Part shown: piece after piece, positions 16,466-24,764 of the stretch
How the letters are laid out: each line of letters begins with the position of its first letter
Numbering within the stretch: position 1 is the stretch's first letter
Source of the DNA: Thalassotalea fonticola
Lineage (GTDB): Bacteria; Pseudomonadota; Gammaproteobacteria; Enterobacterales; Alteromonadaceae
Length of the DNA stretch: 64,000 nt
Direction of reading: 5' to 3'
NCBI RefSeq assembly: GCF_032911225.1
Contig: NZ_CP136600.1
Coordinates: forward strand, 1,302,001 to 1,366,000
The notes under the pieces: generated by a model
Database searches by the model: none
Told to the model about the DNA's origin: nothing
Seen by the model: only the letters and a program-made list of their open reading frames with translations
Translations under genes and position numbers: made by a program

Positions 16466-17209
16466 CTACTCAATAAGTTCACCACGCCAAATACTTTTTC
16501 CTGCTTTTTTCTCAACAATAGCCATGCGTTCGTCATGAGCAGATAATTCATCATCACTGGCTAACACAACATTTAACGCGGGCCTATTCTGCTCCACCCT
16601 ACGCACATCATTTGAGTTGCCTTTACCATCACCCTCATTCAATTTAAGGTGTTTTTGATAACGGGTCATCTCAATATATACATAAGCCAATAACTGAGCA
16701 TCAATTAAAGCTCCGTGATAGGTACGATCTACTAACTTTTCAACTCGATAATGACGAGCTAAAAAATCTAAAGTTTTTGGCGAACCAAATTGATCACGAG
16801 ATGTTTTTAAGGTATCTGTTACGGTACAAATATCTAAGGTTTTAGGTAACCCTCGACGGGTCATGGCAAATTCATGGTCCATAAAGCCAACATCAAATCG
16901 AGCATTATGAATAACTAGCTCTGCGCCTCGAATAAACTCAATAAACTCATCAGCTACCTGATTAAACAGTTTTTTATCTAACAAGAATTCATTACTCAAA
17001 CCATGAATATTAATAACTTCTTGTTCCATATGCATTTGCGGGTTTATATACACATGATAACTACGGCCGGTAAACCTTCGGTCGATAAGTTCAACACAGC
17101 CAATTTCAACAATGCGGTGGCCTTGTTTAGGGTCGATACCCGTTGTTTCGGTATCAAGAACAATAATACGTTCTGGTTTGTCTGTTACTTGTTGCTCGCT
17201 GCTTTGCAC
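16466..17209 (-). CDS. dnaQ: DNA polymerase III epsilon subunit
   Basis: This 247-residue proofreading exonuclease has all three DEDDh motifs: ExoI LDTETTGID near residue 20, ExoII HNARFDVGFMDHEF and ExoIII HGALIDAQLLA. The C-terminal tail after residue 190 is the segment that contacts the polymerase alpha subunit in relatives. It removes misincorporated nucleotides in the replicative polymerase core. It is divergent from rnhA with 151 bases between starts, the classical gammaproteobacterial arrangement in which both promoters share one region. Confidence 0.96.
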   Translation of the reverse strand: MQSSEQQVTDKPERIIVLDTETTGIDPKQGHRIVEIGCVELIDRRFTGRSYHVYINPQMHMEQEVINIHGLSNEFLLDKKLFNQVADEFIEFIRGAELVIHNARFDVGFMDHEFAMTRRGLPKTLDICTVTDTLKTSRDQFGSPKTLDFLARHYRVEKLVDRTYHGALIDAQLLAYVYIEMTRYQKHLKLNEGDGKGNSNDVRRVEQNRPALNVVLASDDELSAHDERMAIVEKKAGKSIWRGELIE

Positions 17210-17360
17210 ACTTTACGCCTTAGGCTTATATCGTAAATATATATAAACAAATTCTACCCTATGCTGTAAATCAAAAATACCAGCTTTTATCATTCTTAAG
17301 CTATTTCATGGTAATTTAAGCTGATAAACTTGAGTCTAATCGCTACAACCAATAAATATA

Positions 17361-17837
17361 ATGACTAAAGCAATAAAACAATTAGAAATATTTACTGACG
17401 GCTCTTGCTTAGGCAACCCAGGGCCTGGTGGTTATGGCGCAGTATTAAAGTACCAAGGGCATGTAAAGGAGCTGGCGCAAGGTTATCAATTAACCACCAA
17501 TAACCGCATGGAAATGCTGGCAACCATTAAAGCGTTAGAAATTTTAAAAGAGCCTTGCAAGGTTACGGTAACAACTGACAGTCAATATGTACGGCAAGGC
17601 ATTACAGGCTGGGTTAATAACTGGGTTAAAAACAACTGGCAAACAGCGAGTAAGCAACCGGTTAAAAATGTTGATTTATGGAAGGCCTTATATGAACAAA
17701 ATAAACGGCATGACATTGATTGGCAATGGGTAAAAGGTCACTCTGGCCACCCAGACAACGAACGTTGCGATGATTTAGCCAGAACCGCCGCAGAAGGTAG
17801 CGATTTACTCAGTGATATAGGATACCAAGTTGGTTAA
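17361..17837 (+). CDS. rnhA: Ribonuclease HI
   Basis: The 158-residue protein carries the RNase H catalytic set: Asp in [15 protein letters not shown], Glu in NNRMEMLA, Asp in TDSQYV and Asp in [13 protein letters not shown]. The basic handle region ([20 protein letters not shown]) used for substrate binding is present. It cleaves the RNA strand of RNA-DNA hybrids, including R-loops and primers. Length is typical (E. coli 155). It is divergent from dnaQ. Confidence 0.97.
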   Translation: MTKAIKQLEIFTDGSCLGNPGPGGYGAVLKYQGHVKELAQGYQLTTNNRMEMLATIKALEILKEPCKVTVTTDSQYVRQGITGWVNNWVKNNWQTASKQPVKNVDLWKALYEQNKRHDIDWQWVKGHSGHPDNERCDDLARTAAEGSDLLSDIGYQVG

Positions 17838-17960
17838 ATTGGTATTGCATTCATTAAATAATAAAAAGCACTTTATATTACAGTCTATTGACCAGAACTA
17901 AAAAGTTAAAATGGTAATAATAAAGGCATTAAACAAAAATTTACAACACTAGGAATTTCC

Positions 17961-18833
17961 ATGGCGTTACAAATAGAACAGTTTTTTCATAAAGCATCGT
18001 TCACTCTCACTTACATTGTTTTTGATGATGTAAGTAAAGACTGTGCAATTATCGACCCCGCGCTAGATTATGACGCAGTAGCTAGTAGTGTAGATACTGT
18101 TTACGCAAAACAATTAATTGCATTTATAAAAGATAGTGGTTTGACCGTAAATTACATTTTAGAAACTCACGCGCATGCTGATCACATCTCTTGTTCGTTT
18201 TATCTAAAACAGCAACTAGGCGGAAAAATTGCTATCGGCCGCGACATAAAAGGTATTCAAAAAACCTTTAAAACAGTTTTTAATCTGGCAAAAGACTTTA
18301 ACACCGACGGTGTACAGTTTGATTTGTTATTAAAAGATGGCGATAAACTGCCGTTAGGTAATTTTGAATTTAATGTATTAGCAACGCCTGGCCATACTCC
18401 AGACAGCGTTACTTATGTGATTGATGGCAACGCGTTTATTGGCGATACGTTATTTATGCCTGATTCAGGCTCTGCCCGTTGTGACTTTCCTGGTGGTGAT
18501 GCCGCGCTTTTATACAGCTCTATTCAGAAAATTTATGCCTTGGGTGACGATACTAAATTATTTATGTGCCATGACTACCAACCGGGAGGCCGTGAATTAA
18601 AGTACATAACTACAGTTGCAGAGCAAAAAGCAGAAAATATACAAGTTAGCAGCAATGTAAACGAAGCTGATTATGTAAAAGTACGTGAAGCGCGTGACGC
18701 AACACTAGCAAACCCGAAACTTATCTTCCCGTCTCTACAATGTAATATTCAAGCGGGCGATATGCCTGTTGCAGATGACGATAGCCAGTACTATTTCAAA
18801 ACGCCGATTTCAGGTATTGAGAAGTTAAAGTAA
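17961..18833 (+). CDS. Metallo-beta-lactamase-fold hydrolase, persulfide dioxygenase-like
   Basis: The 290-residue protein has the MBL metal motif THAHADH, a later GHTPDS, the metal-bridging Asp in FIGDTLFMPDSGSARCDFPGG and a terminal His in MCHDYQPGG. The SGSARCDFPGGD block is typical of the glyoxalase II-like branch that includes ETHE1 and Blh persulfide dioxygenases. The latter contain one iron and oxidise glutathione persulfide. No rhodanese domain is fused and no sulphur genes are adjacent, so the specific reaction is an inference. A separate glyoxalase II function is possible but less likely. Confidence 0.85.
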   Translation: MALQIEQFFHKASFTLTYIVFDDVSKDCAIIDPALDYDAVASSVDTVYAKQLIAFIKDSGLTVNYILETHAHADHISCSFYLKQQLGGKIAIGRDIKGIQKTFKTVFNLAKDFNTDGVQFDLLLKDGDKLPLGNFEFNVLATPGHTPDSVTYVIDGNAFIGDTLFMPDSGSARCDFPGGDAALLYSSIQKIYALGDDTKLFMCHDYQPGGRELKYITTVAEQKAENIQVSSNVNEADYVKVREARDATLANPKLIFPSLQCNIQAGDMPVADDDSQYYFKTPISGIEKLK

Positions 18834-19148
18834 TAAAAGAGCACAGAAGAGAGCTCACTGTCGAGCAGGGAGAACCCGATTTCGGTAACTGCTCCCTGCG
18901 TTATTCTACCTCCTACATCCATGTAGTCGGTCATTGGGAAGACGGCGTATATATTCCAGAAACAATAAACCGTCATATAAAAGAAGAAGTCCCTAAATAA
19001 ATTATTACTTAAGGGCTAAGCTAGAGTGAGGCGATGAGGCTAAACGATATCAGGACCTCCTGAAGTCGTAGTGAGCTTCAAAATATAGCTATTATTCTTT
19101 CGTCCGTACCCACTACCTATAGTAAGTCTGTACGGCGATGCTCTCCCT
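18834..19148. other. Intergenic region with hairpin and repeat-derived sequence
   Basis: No gene is supported here. An 8-bp stem GCAGGGAG / CTCCCTGC (18865-18872 with 18892-18899) lies after the hydrolase gene. The stretch 18895-18923 matches, at 22 of 29 positions, the complement of 24484-24512 inside the fold-back element, so it is probably a relic of the same repeat family. A CCGTAC / GTACGG palindrome encloses an ATAGTAAGTC motif near 19110-19135. That motif recurs at about 31.34 kb. Confidence 0.6.
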
Positions 19149-21260
19149 CTACTGCGTTGCTTGTATAGCAGTTAACGCAATCGTATAAATAATATCGTCA
19201 ACTAATGCTCCTCGAGATAAATCGTTAACCGGTTTATTCATGCCTTGCAACATAGGGCCAATGCTAACGAGATCAGCAGAGCGTTGTACCGCTTTATAAG
19301 TTGTATTACCGGTATTTAAATCAGGGAAAATAAATACTGTCGCTTGACCAGCAACTTTCGAATTAGGTGCTTTTTTCTTGGCAACATTCTCCATGACCGC
19401 GGCATCATACTGTAAAGGACCATCGATTAGTAAATCAGGACGTTTACTTTGCGCAATTTTAGTTGCTTGGCTGACCTTTTCAACATCTTGTCCCGTACCT
19501 GAGCTACCGGTAGAGTAGCTTATCATTGCCACTTTAGGCTCAATACCAAACGCTTTGGCAGAATCAGCTGATTGAATAGCAATATCAGCAAGTTGCTCTG
19601 CGTTTGGATCAGGGTTTATCGCACAATCACCATAAACAAAGACTTGATCAGGCAGTAACATAAAGAATACTGATGAAACTAAAGAGTTTCCAGGTGCTGT
19701 TTTAATTAACTGTAATGCCGGGCGGATAGTATTGGCTGTGGTGTGCACCGCACCTGAAACTAATCCATCTACTTGGCCAAGTTGTAACATCATAGTACCT
19801 AATACTACGGTATCTTTGAGCTCTTCACGGGCAACTATTTCAGTTAGGCCTTTATGCGCTCGAAGCTCCATTAACGGTTTTACGTAATTTTCAACAATAC
19901 TTTCTGGCTCAGTAATTAATACCCCAGCAGGTAATGTGATGCCTTGTTGCTCGGCAATTAATAATATTTCATCTTTATTACCTAATAACTGACAACGAGC
20001 AATATTACGCTCAGCACATATTGCCGCGGCTTTTATCGTGCGAATATCATTACCTTCAGGTAGAACAATAAGTTTATTGGCGCGCTTGGCTAAATCAGTA
20101 AGTTTGTGTCTAAACGCAGGCGGTGACAACAATTGTCCCCTAACTTTGTCACCCACATATTTATCTATCCAGTCTTTGTTTAAATTGTCGGCAACAAACT
20201 GCTTAACACGCTCTTGACGCTGAACATCTTCTTCAGGTATTTCAGGGTTAAAGCTTAATAAATGACGCGATGTTTCCCAAGTATCCCAAGGCACTGACAG
20301 TACAGGTAAACCGGTTTTAAATGCTTGCTGACAAAGCTCCATCACATTGCCGTTAGGTAAATAACCATTGGTTAATAGCAACGCTCCTACTTTGGTACCA
20401 TTAAGCGCTGATAAACACGTGGCGATGATGATGTCGGTTCGATCTCCTGGGGTAACAATTAAACGTCCGGGTACTAAATGACTCATCAAGTTGGCGACAC
20501 TACGCGCACAAAAACTGATACTGCGGATACGTCGATGCTCTATATCGCCGTCATTTAAAATATGCGCAGATAAATAAGTGCTTATTTCGGTTACTCGCGG
20601 AGCAACGAGGTCCATTTCCCAAGGCACCGCGCCAATTAATTCAAAATTCGATTTATGAAACAGTTTTAGCGCTTGCCAAGGTGCTAAGTCGGTTTCCCCC
20701 TGAAAATCATCTTCTCTGGGTAATAAACCGAACACGTCTTTATCGGGTGAGTTAATTTTGTTGATGATACAGCCTTTTACTCGGCGGTTTTTTATGCCGC
20801 CAAAAGTTTTGGCGCTTAATTCTATTCTGTCTTCAAATTGTTCCGGGGTATCATTGTCAGGTGTTGCAACAAAAATAATATCCGCAGAAAGCGCAGAGGC
20901 CACTTCCTGGTTTATCTTTGCAGCATACGTTTGACGAGTGGTTTGAATAAGACCTTCAATAATAACTACTTCATGATCATAACGTTGAAAATTACCAACA
21001 ATTTCTTCAAGCACAACATCAAGTAGATCGTCACCAACCTTCTCTTCAACATAGCTCATCGGTATAGAGCCTACATCTACATCACTAAATTCTGCAGGAG
21101 AGTTATAGTCGTTAGACATTTTATTTCGTGATGGTTGGCTAATTGGTTTGAAATAACCAACATTAATACCGAGTTGCTGCAACTTATGGTAAAAGCCAAA
21201 TGTGGCACTGGTTAAGCCTACTCCAAAACCTACCGGCACTAGCATAATACGACGTGGCAT
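19149..21260 (-). CDS. pta: Phosphate acetyltransferase
   Basis: The 703-residue long-form enzyme has an N-terminal P-loop-like domain (MLVPVGFGVGLTSATFGF; residues 1-220), a DRTGG domain in the middle (about 230-345) and the catalytic PTA domain (about 385-700). The catalytic part shows SGAVHTTANTIRPALQ, STGSSGTGQDVEKV and a C-terminal NDLSRGALVDDI. It interconverts acetyl-CoA and acetyl phosphate. The start lies one base after the ackA stop, so the two are co-translated. Length equals that of E. coli Pta (714) within a few residues. Confidence 0.97.
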   Translation of the reverse strand: MPRRIMLVPVGFGVGLTSATFGFYHKLQQLGINVGYFKPISQPSRNKMSNDYNSPAEFSDVDVGSIPMSYVEEKVGDDLLDVVLEEIVGNFQRYDHEVVIIEGLIQTTRQTYAAKINQEVASALSADIIFVATPDNDTPEQFEDRIELSAKTFGGIKNRRVKGCIINKINSPDKDVFGLLPREDDFQGETDLAPWQALKLFHKSNFELIGAVPWEMDLVAPRVTEISTYLSAHILNDGDIEHRRIRSISFCARSVANLMSHLVPGRLIVTPGDRTDIIIATCLSALNGTKVGALLLTNGYLPNGNVMELCQQAFKTGLPVLSVPWDTWETSRHLLSFNPEIPEEDVQRQERVKQFVADNLNKDWIDKYVGDKVRGQLLSPPAFRHKLTDLAKRANKLIVLPEGNDIRTIKAAAICAERNIARCQLLGNKDEILLIAEQQGITLPAGVLITEPESIVENYVKPLMELRAHKGLTEIVAREELKDTVVLGTMMLQLGQVDGLVSGAVHTTANTIRPALQLIKTAPGNSLVSSVFFMLLPDQVFVYGDCAINPDPNAEQLADIAIQSADSAKAFGIEPKVAMISYSTGSSGTGQDVEKVSQATKIAQSKRPDLLIDGPLQYDAAVMENVAKKKAPNSKVAGQATVFIFPDLNTGNTTYKAVQRSADLVSIGPMLQGMNKPVNDLSRGALVDDIIYTIALTAIQATQ

Positions 21261-21261
21261 G

Positions 21262-22476
21262 TTATTTCTCTCCTGAAATTAATTGGTAGGTTTGCTCGGC
21301 AATGACTTGCTCTTCGTTGGTTGGTATTACCCAACAATGTTGGCTGTTAGGGGTTGAGATCAATCCACTTTTACCAAACCTCACATCTGTATTTTTAGCT
21401 TCATCTAAACGGATATTTAATAAGTGTAACGAGTTAGCAATGCGAGTACGAACCAAGTCAGAATTTTCACCAATACCACCAGTAAACACTAAACCATCAA
21501 AATGGCTCAAACTTGCCATATAAGAGGCAATTGTTTTCGATATACGATAGCAAAAGATGTCCATAGTTAGATTTGCACGTTCATCTTGGTCATTAATTAT
21601 CGCTTCTTCAATGGTGCGACAATCGTTACTCATTTGAGAAATGCCTAATAAGCCACTGTCTTTATTTAATAGGTTGGAAACTTGTTCTGGGGTGTAATTT
21701 AACTGTTCAATTAAATGAAAAATAATACCGGGATCTAAATCACCACTACGAGTCCCCATAACCACCCCTTCAAGTGGGGTTAACCCCATTGAAGTGTCAA
21801 CACTTTTACCGTTATCTATTGCAGTAATACTACAGCCGTTGCCCAAATGAGCGGTAATAACACTGGTTTGTGAAAATGGTTTTTCTAGTAACTTGGCTGC
21901 CTGCTTAGCAACAAAGTAATGGCTAGTACCATGAAAGCCATAACGGCGAATACCATGTTCTTCATATAAATTGTAGGGTAAGCCATAAATGTAGGCTTTG
22001 GCCGGCATTGTTTGGTGAAAAGCGGTATCGAATACAGCTACCTGTGGTAAATCAGAAAATGCTTTCTCAGCGGCATTAACACCAATTAAATTTACCGGAT
22101 TATGCAATGGTGCCAGCTTTGCTAACTTCTCAATCGAATACTTCACTACATCATCAATTAAGGTAGGAGTGGAATATTCTTCTCCACCATGCACCAACCG
22201 ATGTCCTACAGCAAATAAACACTCAACCAAATTATGTTGATGTAAAAATTCAACAATAAAATTAACGGCTACCTGGTGGTCAAATGGTACGGCAAGTGGC
22301 GTATTTTCTTTATTACCTTGAAAAGCAATTTTAATAAATGCCTGTTTTGACAATAATCGTTCGCCAACACCGGAAACTATAACCTCACCAGAGATGGGGT
22401 CAATAAGGGAAAATTTAAGAGAAGAACTACCGCAATTAATTACTAGTACAGCTTTATTAGACATGTTGTCGGCCAA
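21262..22476 (-). CDS. ackA: Acetate kinase
   Basis: The 404-residue ASKHA-fold enzyme has an N-terminal phosphate loop VLVINCGSSSLKFSL, the substrate motif GHRLVHGGE, GFHGTSHYFVA, TAHLGNGCSI and the nucleotide motif FTGGIGENS. It makes ATP and acetate from acetyl phosphate and pairs with Pta directly downstream. A 14-base FNR-like site about 50 bases upstream of the start suggests induction when oxygen is low, as for ackA-pta in enterics. Confidence 0.97.
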   Translation of the reverse strand: MADNMSNKAVLVINCGSSSLKFSLIDPISGEVIVSGVGERLLSKQAFIKIAFQGNKENTPLAVPFDHQVAVNFIVEFLHQHNLVECLFAVGHRLVHGGEEYSTPTLIDDVVKYSIEKLAKLAPLHNPVNLIGVNAAEKAFSDLPQVAVFDTAFHQTMPAKAYIYGLPYNLYEEHGIRRYGFHGTSHYFVAKQAAKLLEKPFSQTSVITAHLGNGCSITAIDNGKSVDTSMGLTPLEGVVMGTRSGDLDPGIIFHLIEQLNYTPEQVSNLLNKDSGLLGISQMSNDCRTIEEAIINDQDERANLTMDIFCYRISKTIASYMASLSHFDGLVFTGGIGENSDLVRTRIANSLHLLNIRLDEAKNTDVRFGKSGLISTPNSQHCWVIPTNEEQVIAEQTYQLISGEK

Positions 22477-22522
22477 TGGGATTGTTAATGCTAAATAGTA
22501 TAGTGCTAAATACCCAATAGAG

Positions 22523-22536
22523 TTGATTTAATTCAA
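22523..22536. promoter_or_regulatory. FNR-like site upstream of ackA
   Basis: TTGATTTAATTCAA matches the FNR consensus TTGAT-N4-ATCAA at nine of ten defined positions. It is centred about 53 bases before the ackA start. Presence of an FNR homologue cannot be seen in this window. Confidence 0.5.
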
Positions 22537-22558
22537 TAAAAATTGATTTATTAACACT

Positions 22559-23095
22559 TTATTTAAATGAGTTGATCAACGTGACCAAGTAGCTAATTTT
22601 AATGTTCGAAAGTTGTCGATAATCAAAATATGGGCAAACTATAAGTCTAAATGTTTTATTTATCGCGAACTCTTCATTGAGCCATAAAAGATCAGCACTA
22701 AACTGATTGTTATTGATTAATGAACTGGCAAAGGTTCTACCCATTATTATATGAATATCATCTGCTGAGCTCTGCTTAGTGTACTGATGAAAACTTGTTT
22801 GGTTAAACAGTAATGCTTGTTGAGAGCCTTTCTGTAATAGCTGTTGATCTCTTAAAACTTGCCAAGTGTTAAAACTTGACGGGCTTAGCTCAAAACACAA
22901 TTTAGCATACACATTAAAAATTTTACGCCAATGATTGCCAGTTAAACGCCCTATTTCTAATATCTCACCTGCTTGAATTGGTACCACTTTACTGAGCTGT
23001 TGGTACTGTTCAAGTGGTGGTCGATTATCGATGTATACCTTGATACGAGCACTTTCATTACCGAATCCCGCACTTGGCTTTATGTTTTTATTCAT
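22559..23095 (-). CDS. DUF6942-type protein of unknown function
   Basis: This 178-residue cytoplasmic protein has no membrane segments. Recognisable stretches are RIKVYIDNRPPLEQYQQL at the N terminus and GNHWRKIFNVYAKLCFEL in the middle. I associate it with the DUF6942 family, from memory of the pattern only. I start at the ATG 23095 rather than at a TTG three codons upstream. The gene is divergent from sulA across an interval with two SOS-type boxes, so it may also be LexA-controlled. Function is unknown. Confidence 0.65.
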   Translation of the reverse strand: MNKNIKPSAGFGNESARIKVYIDNRPPLEQYQQLSKVVPIQAGEILEIGRLTGNHWRKIFNVYAKLCFELSPSSFNTWQVLRDQQLLQKGSQQALLFNQTSFHQYTKQSSADDIHIIMGRTFASSLINNNQFSADLLWLNEEFAINKTFRLIVCPYFDYRQLSNIKISYLVTLINSFK

Positions 23096-23171
23096 TCTCA
23101 ACAACTTAAATATTTACTTTTCCTAGTCATGATAACGCTATAGCTAAAGAACACAATCAAGTTAAAATAAC

Positions 23172-23189
23172 ACTGTATATAAAATCAGT
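23172..23189. promoter_or_regulatory. Second, degenerate SOS-type box
   Basis: ACTGTATATAAAATCAGT resembles the LexA box CTGT-N8-ACAG with one mismatch in the second half-site (TCAG). It lies 32 bases before the perfect box and nearer to the divergent DUF6942-type gene. Confidence 0.5.
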
Positions 23190-23220
23190 AAAAGTTCTTG
23201 CATTACATTAACTTTACATA

Positions 23221-23240
23221 TACTGTTGTTTTATACAGTA
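23221..23240. promoter_or_regulatory. LexA (SOS) box of sulA
   Basis: TACTGTTGTTTTATACAGTA is a full CTGT-N8-ACAG palindrome with the flanking TA/TA extension. It ends 27 bases before the sulA start codon, as expected for an SOS operator overlapping the promoter. Confidence 0.92.
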
Positions 23241-23267
23241 GTTAAATATATCAGCTGGAGCAAACAA

Positions 23268-23684
23268 ATGAACAATTCAATTGCATTAAAAAACAGTAAC
23301 TTAAATACAAATATAAAATTAAATCAAACATGGTTTAATATTAAGCACGTAGATAACGAACAATTTTTCAGCAGTGATTTGGCCAAGGTTTGTGCTAAAA
23401 ACCAGAAACAAAAACGTTGGATATTATGTGTAGATGGTGATGAATCAAGTTTGCAGACTCTTGCTGAAAATGTAGATACGTCTAAAATTTTACGCGTTAA
23501 TGGCCAGCGCCAACCTATTGCTTTCGATAAAATTGCCCGCGCGCTTTTAAAAGGAAATTGCTCTACCGTTATCCTTTGTGATCATGACTTTAGTGAGCGT
23601 CAATTAATGATGCTACAAAGCTGTGCCAGACAAGGAAATACCGAATGCATTGTGGTTAACAAGAAACAAAATCAATTGCATTAA
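23268..23684 (+). CDS. sulA: SOS cell-division inhibitor, SulA-like
   Basis: The 138-residue protein matches the SulA core: KRWILCVDG, then a spacer, FDKIARALLKGNCSTVILCDHDFSE and a C-terminal QGNTECIVVN. This parallels the E. coli segments RWLLWLT, VRALRTGNYSVVIGW and EGNAMGFIM. SulA is a RecA-fold-like protein that blocks FtsZ polymerisation during DNA damage. I use the ATG at 23268, preceded by GGAG; the upstream TTG at 23226 would lie inside the SOS box. The perfect LexA box confirms the assignment. The protein is shorter than E. coli SulA (169), mainly at the N terminus. Confidence 0.88.
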   Translation: MNNSIALKNSNLNTNIKLNQTWFNIKHVDNEQFFSSDLAKVCAKNQKQKRWILCVDGDESSLQTLAENVDTSKILRVNGQRQPIAFDKIARALLKGNCSTVILCDHDFSERQLMMLQSCARQGNTECIVVNKKQNQLH

Positions 23685-23723
23685 TCTTGTAATATCTTTT
23701 GGTAAAGATACAAAGCAATTTAA

Positions 23724-23767
23724 ATACCAAGCGAATTAAATATCTAACCATTTAATCCGTTTGGTAT
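23724..23767. repeat. 44-bp palindrome with ATACCAA ends
   Basis: Two 18-base arms (23724-23741 and 23750-23767) pair at 16 positions around an 8-base loop. The ends (ATACCAAGCG) resemble the terminal inverted repeats of the fold-back element at 24402-24611. It may also act as a sulA terminator hairpin. Confidence 0.75.
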
Positions 23768-23868
23768 CCTACTCCAGTTGTTCCACCAGCTTTCTGTTTT
23801 GTATTCTTTACCGTTTTTAAACCTGCTATAGTGTTTGCCATATTCATCTTTAACGTTAAGTAATTGTT

Positions 23869-24345
23869 TTGCTAAAACCATGCCCTTGCGGCTCAAATAA
23901 ATCGTTTTCACTTTGCTGTGAAAACTATATCAATCAAACACGATCACCAAAAACGGCTGAACAATTAATGCGTTCACGCTATTGTGCCTATACGTTAAAA
24001 AATTCCGAGTATATTGCTAAAACTTACGCAATGAGTAAGCAAGCTGGAAACAGTATCGAAGACATTGCCGAGTGGGCAGAGCAAACGACTTGGTTATTGT
24101 TAGAAGTTATAGACACTGATTATGCAGATAATAAATTTCATTTTGTTGAGTTTGTTGCCACATATTTAGTTGAAAACGAAGTTTGGCGGATGCATGAAAA
24201 ATCAAGATTCGTCAAAGAACAAGAAAAGTGGTGTTATTTAGATGGCGATGTTTTTGAGCATAAACTGATTAAAAAGCTATCTAGAAATGAAAACTGCCCA
24301 TGTTTAAGCGGCAAAAAATTCAAACGTTGCTGTATGAGAACTTAG
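23869..24345 (+). CDS. ychJ: YchJ family SEC-C motif protein
   Basis: The 158-residue protein has a zinc-binding SEC-C motif at each end: CPCGSNKSFSLCC at residues 4-16 and CPCLSGKKFKRCC at the C terminus. Between them lies the NTF2-like UPF0225 domain (TAEQLMRSRYCAYTLKNSEYI). The family function is not established; SEC-C motifs mediate protein or metal contact. No ATG stands in the open frame before the first cysteine. The start must be the TTG at 23869, two codons before the conserved CPCG, unless a rarer codon is used. Confidence 0.88.
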   Translation: MLKPCPCGSNKSFSLCCENYINQTRSPKTAEQLMRSRYCAYTLKNSEYIAKTYAMSKQAGNSIEDIAEWAEQTTWLLLEVIDTDYADNKFHFVEFVATYLVENEVWRMHEKSRFVKEQEKWCYLDGDVFEHKLIKKLSRNENCPCLSGKKFKRCCMRT

Positions 24346-24401
24346 GATTAACCTTAACAGACGTGAATGAATGCTTCGCATAAAAACCTATGTAAACAAT
24401 T

Positions 24402-24611
24402 ATACCAAGTCCATTAATTACCTGCTCATTTTTAATGGTTAAAATGAATAACTACTGCGTTATAAAATCTTTAAGTACGTAAGCATGGATGCTGCAGGTA
24501 GAGCGACGCAGGATGCCAAAGCCGAGAATAACTACTTATAAAATTTCATGCCTTGTATTTATCCATTTTCCCTCAATAAAAAGTAGATCACATAATTAAT
24601 GGACTTGGTAT
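24402..24611. mobile_element. Fold-back (MITE-like) element with 19-bp inverted ends
   Basis: The outer 19 bases, ATACCAAGTCCATTAATTA (24402-24420), are repeated perfectly in inverted orientation at 24593-24611, giving a 210-bp unit with no reading frame. The interior has the module 24484-24512, which is also found degenerated at 18895-18923. No clear target duplication is visible. The compact, non-coding, inverted-end structure fits a miniature inverted-repeat element. Confidence 0.75.
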
Positions 24612-24764
24612 TAGCATTCGGGCGATATGGTTATCTAGTTTCGAATACGTAACTTCGTATACGTAGCGTCGCTACTGAGAATACGCTGTGCTTCGATAGT
24701 ATTTTAATTCGAAGGTTCGAAGTACCATATTCGCAGTGCAACGTATTCGTGATTCGTTACTTCG
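24612..24764. repeat. Nested imperfect inverted repeats
   Basis: ATATGGT near 24632 faces ACCATAT near 24726, and the segments GAATACGTAAC and ACGTATTCG lie inside. The stretch can fold back on itself and directly precedes the rstB stop codon. It may be another repeat or a complex terminator; no gene is seen. Confidence 0.5.

Noticed and set aside
18865..18899. Hairpin after the metallo-hydrolase gene as an intrinsic terminator
   Set aside because: The stem is good but no T run follows it and the loop is long.
18835..18979. Open plus-strand frame after the metallo-hydrolase gene that reads protein-like at its end
   Set aside because: It has no ATG, GTG or TTG start and spans a hairpin and a segment shared with the fold-back element, so it is more likely repeat-derived than a gene remnant.
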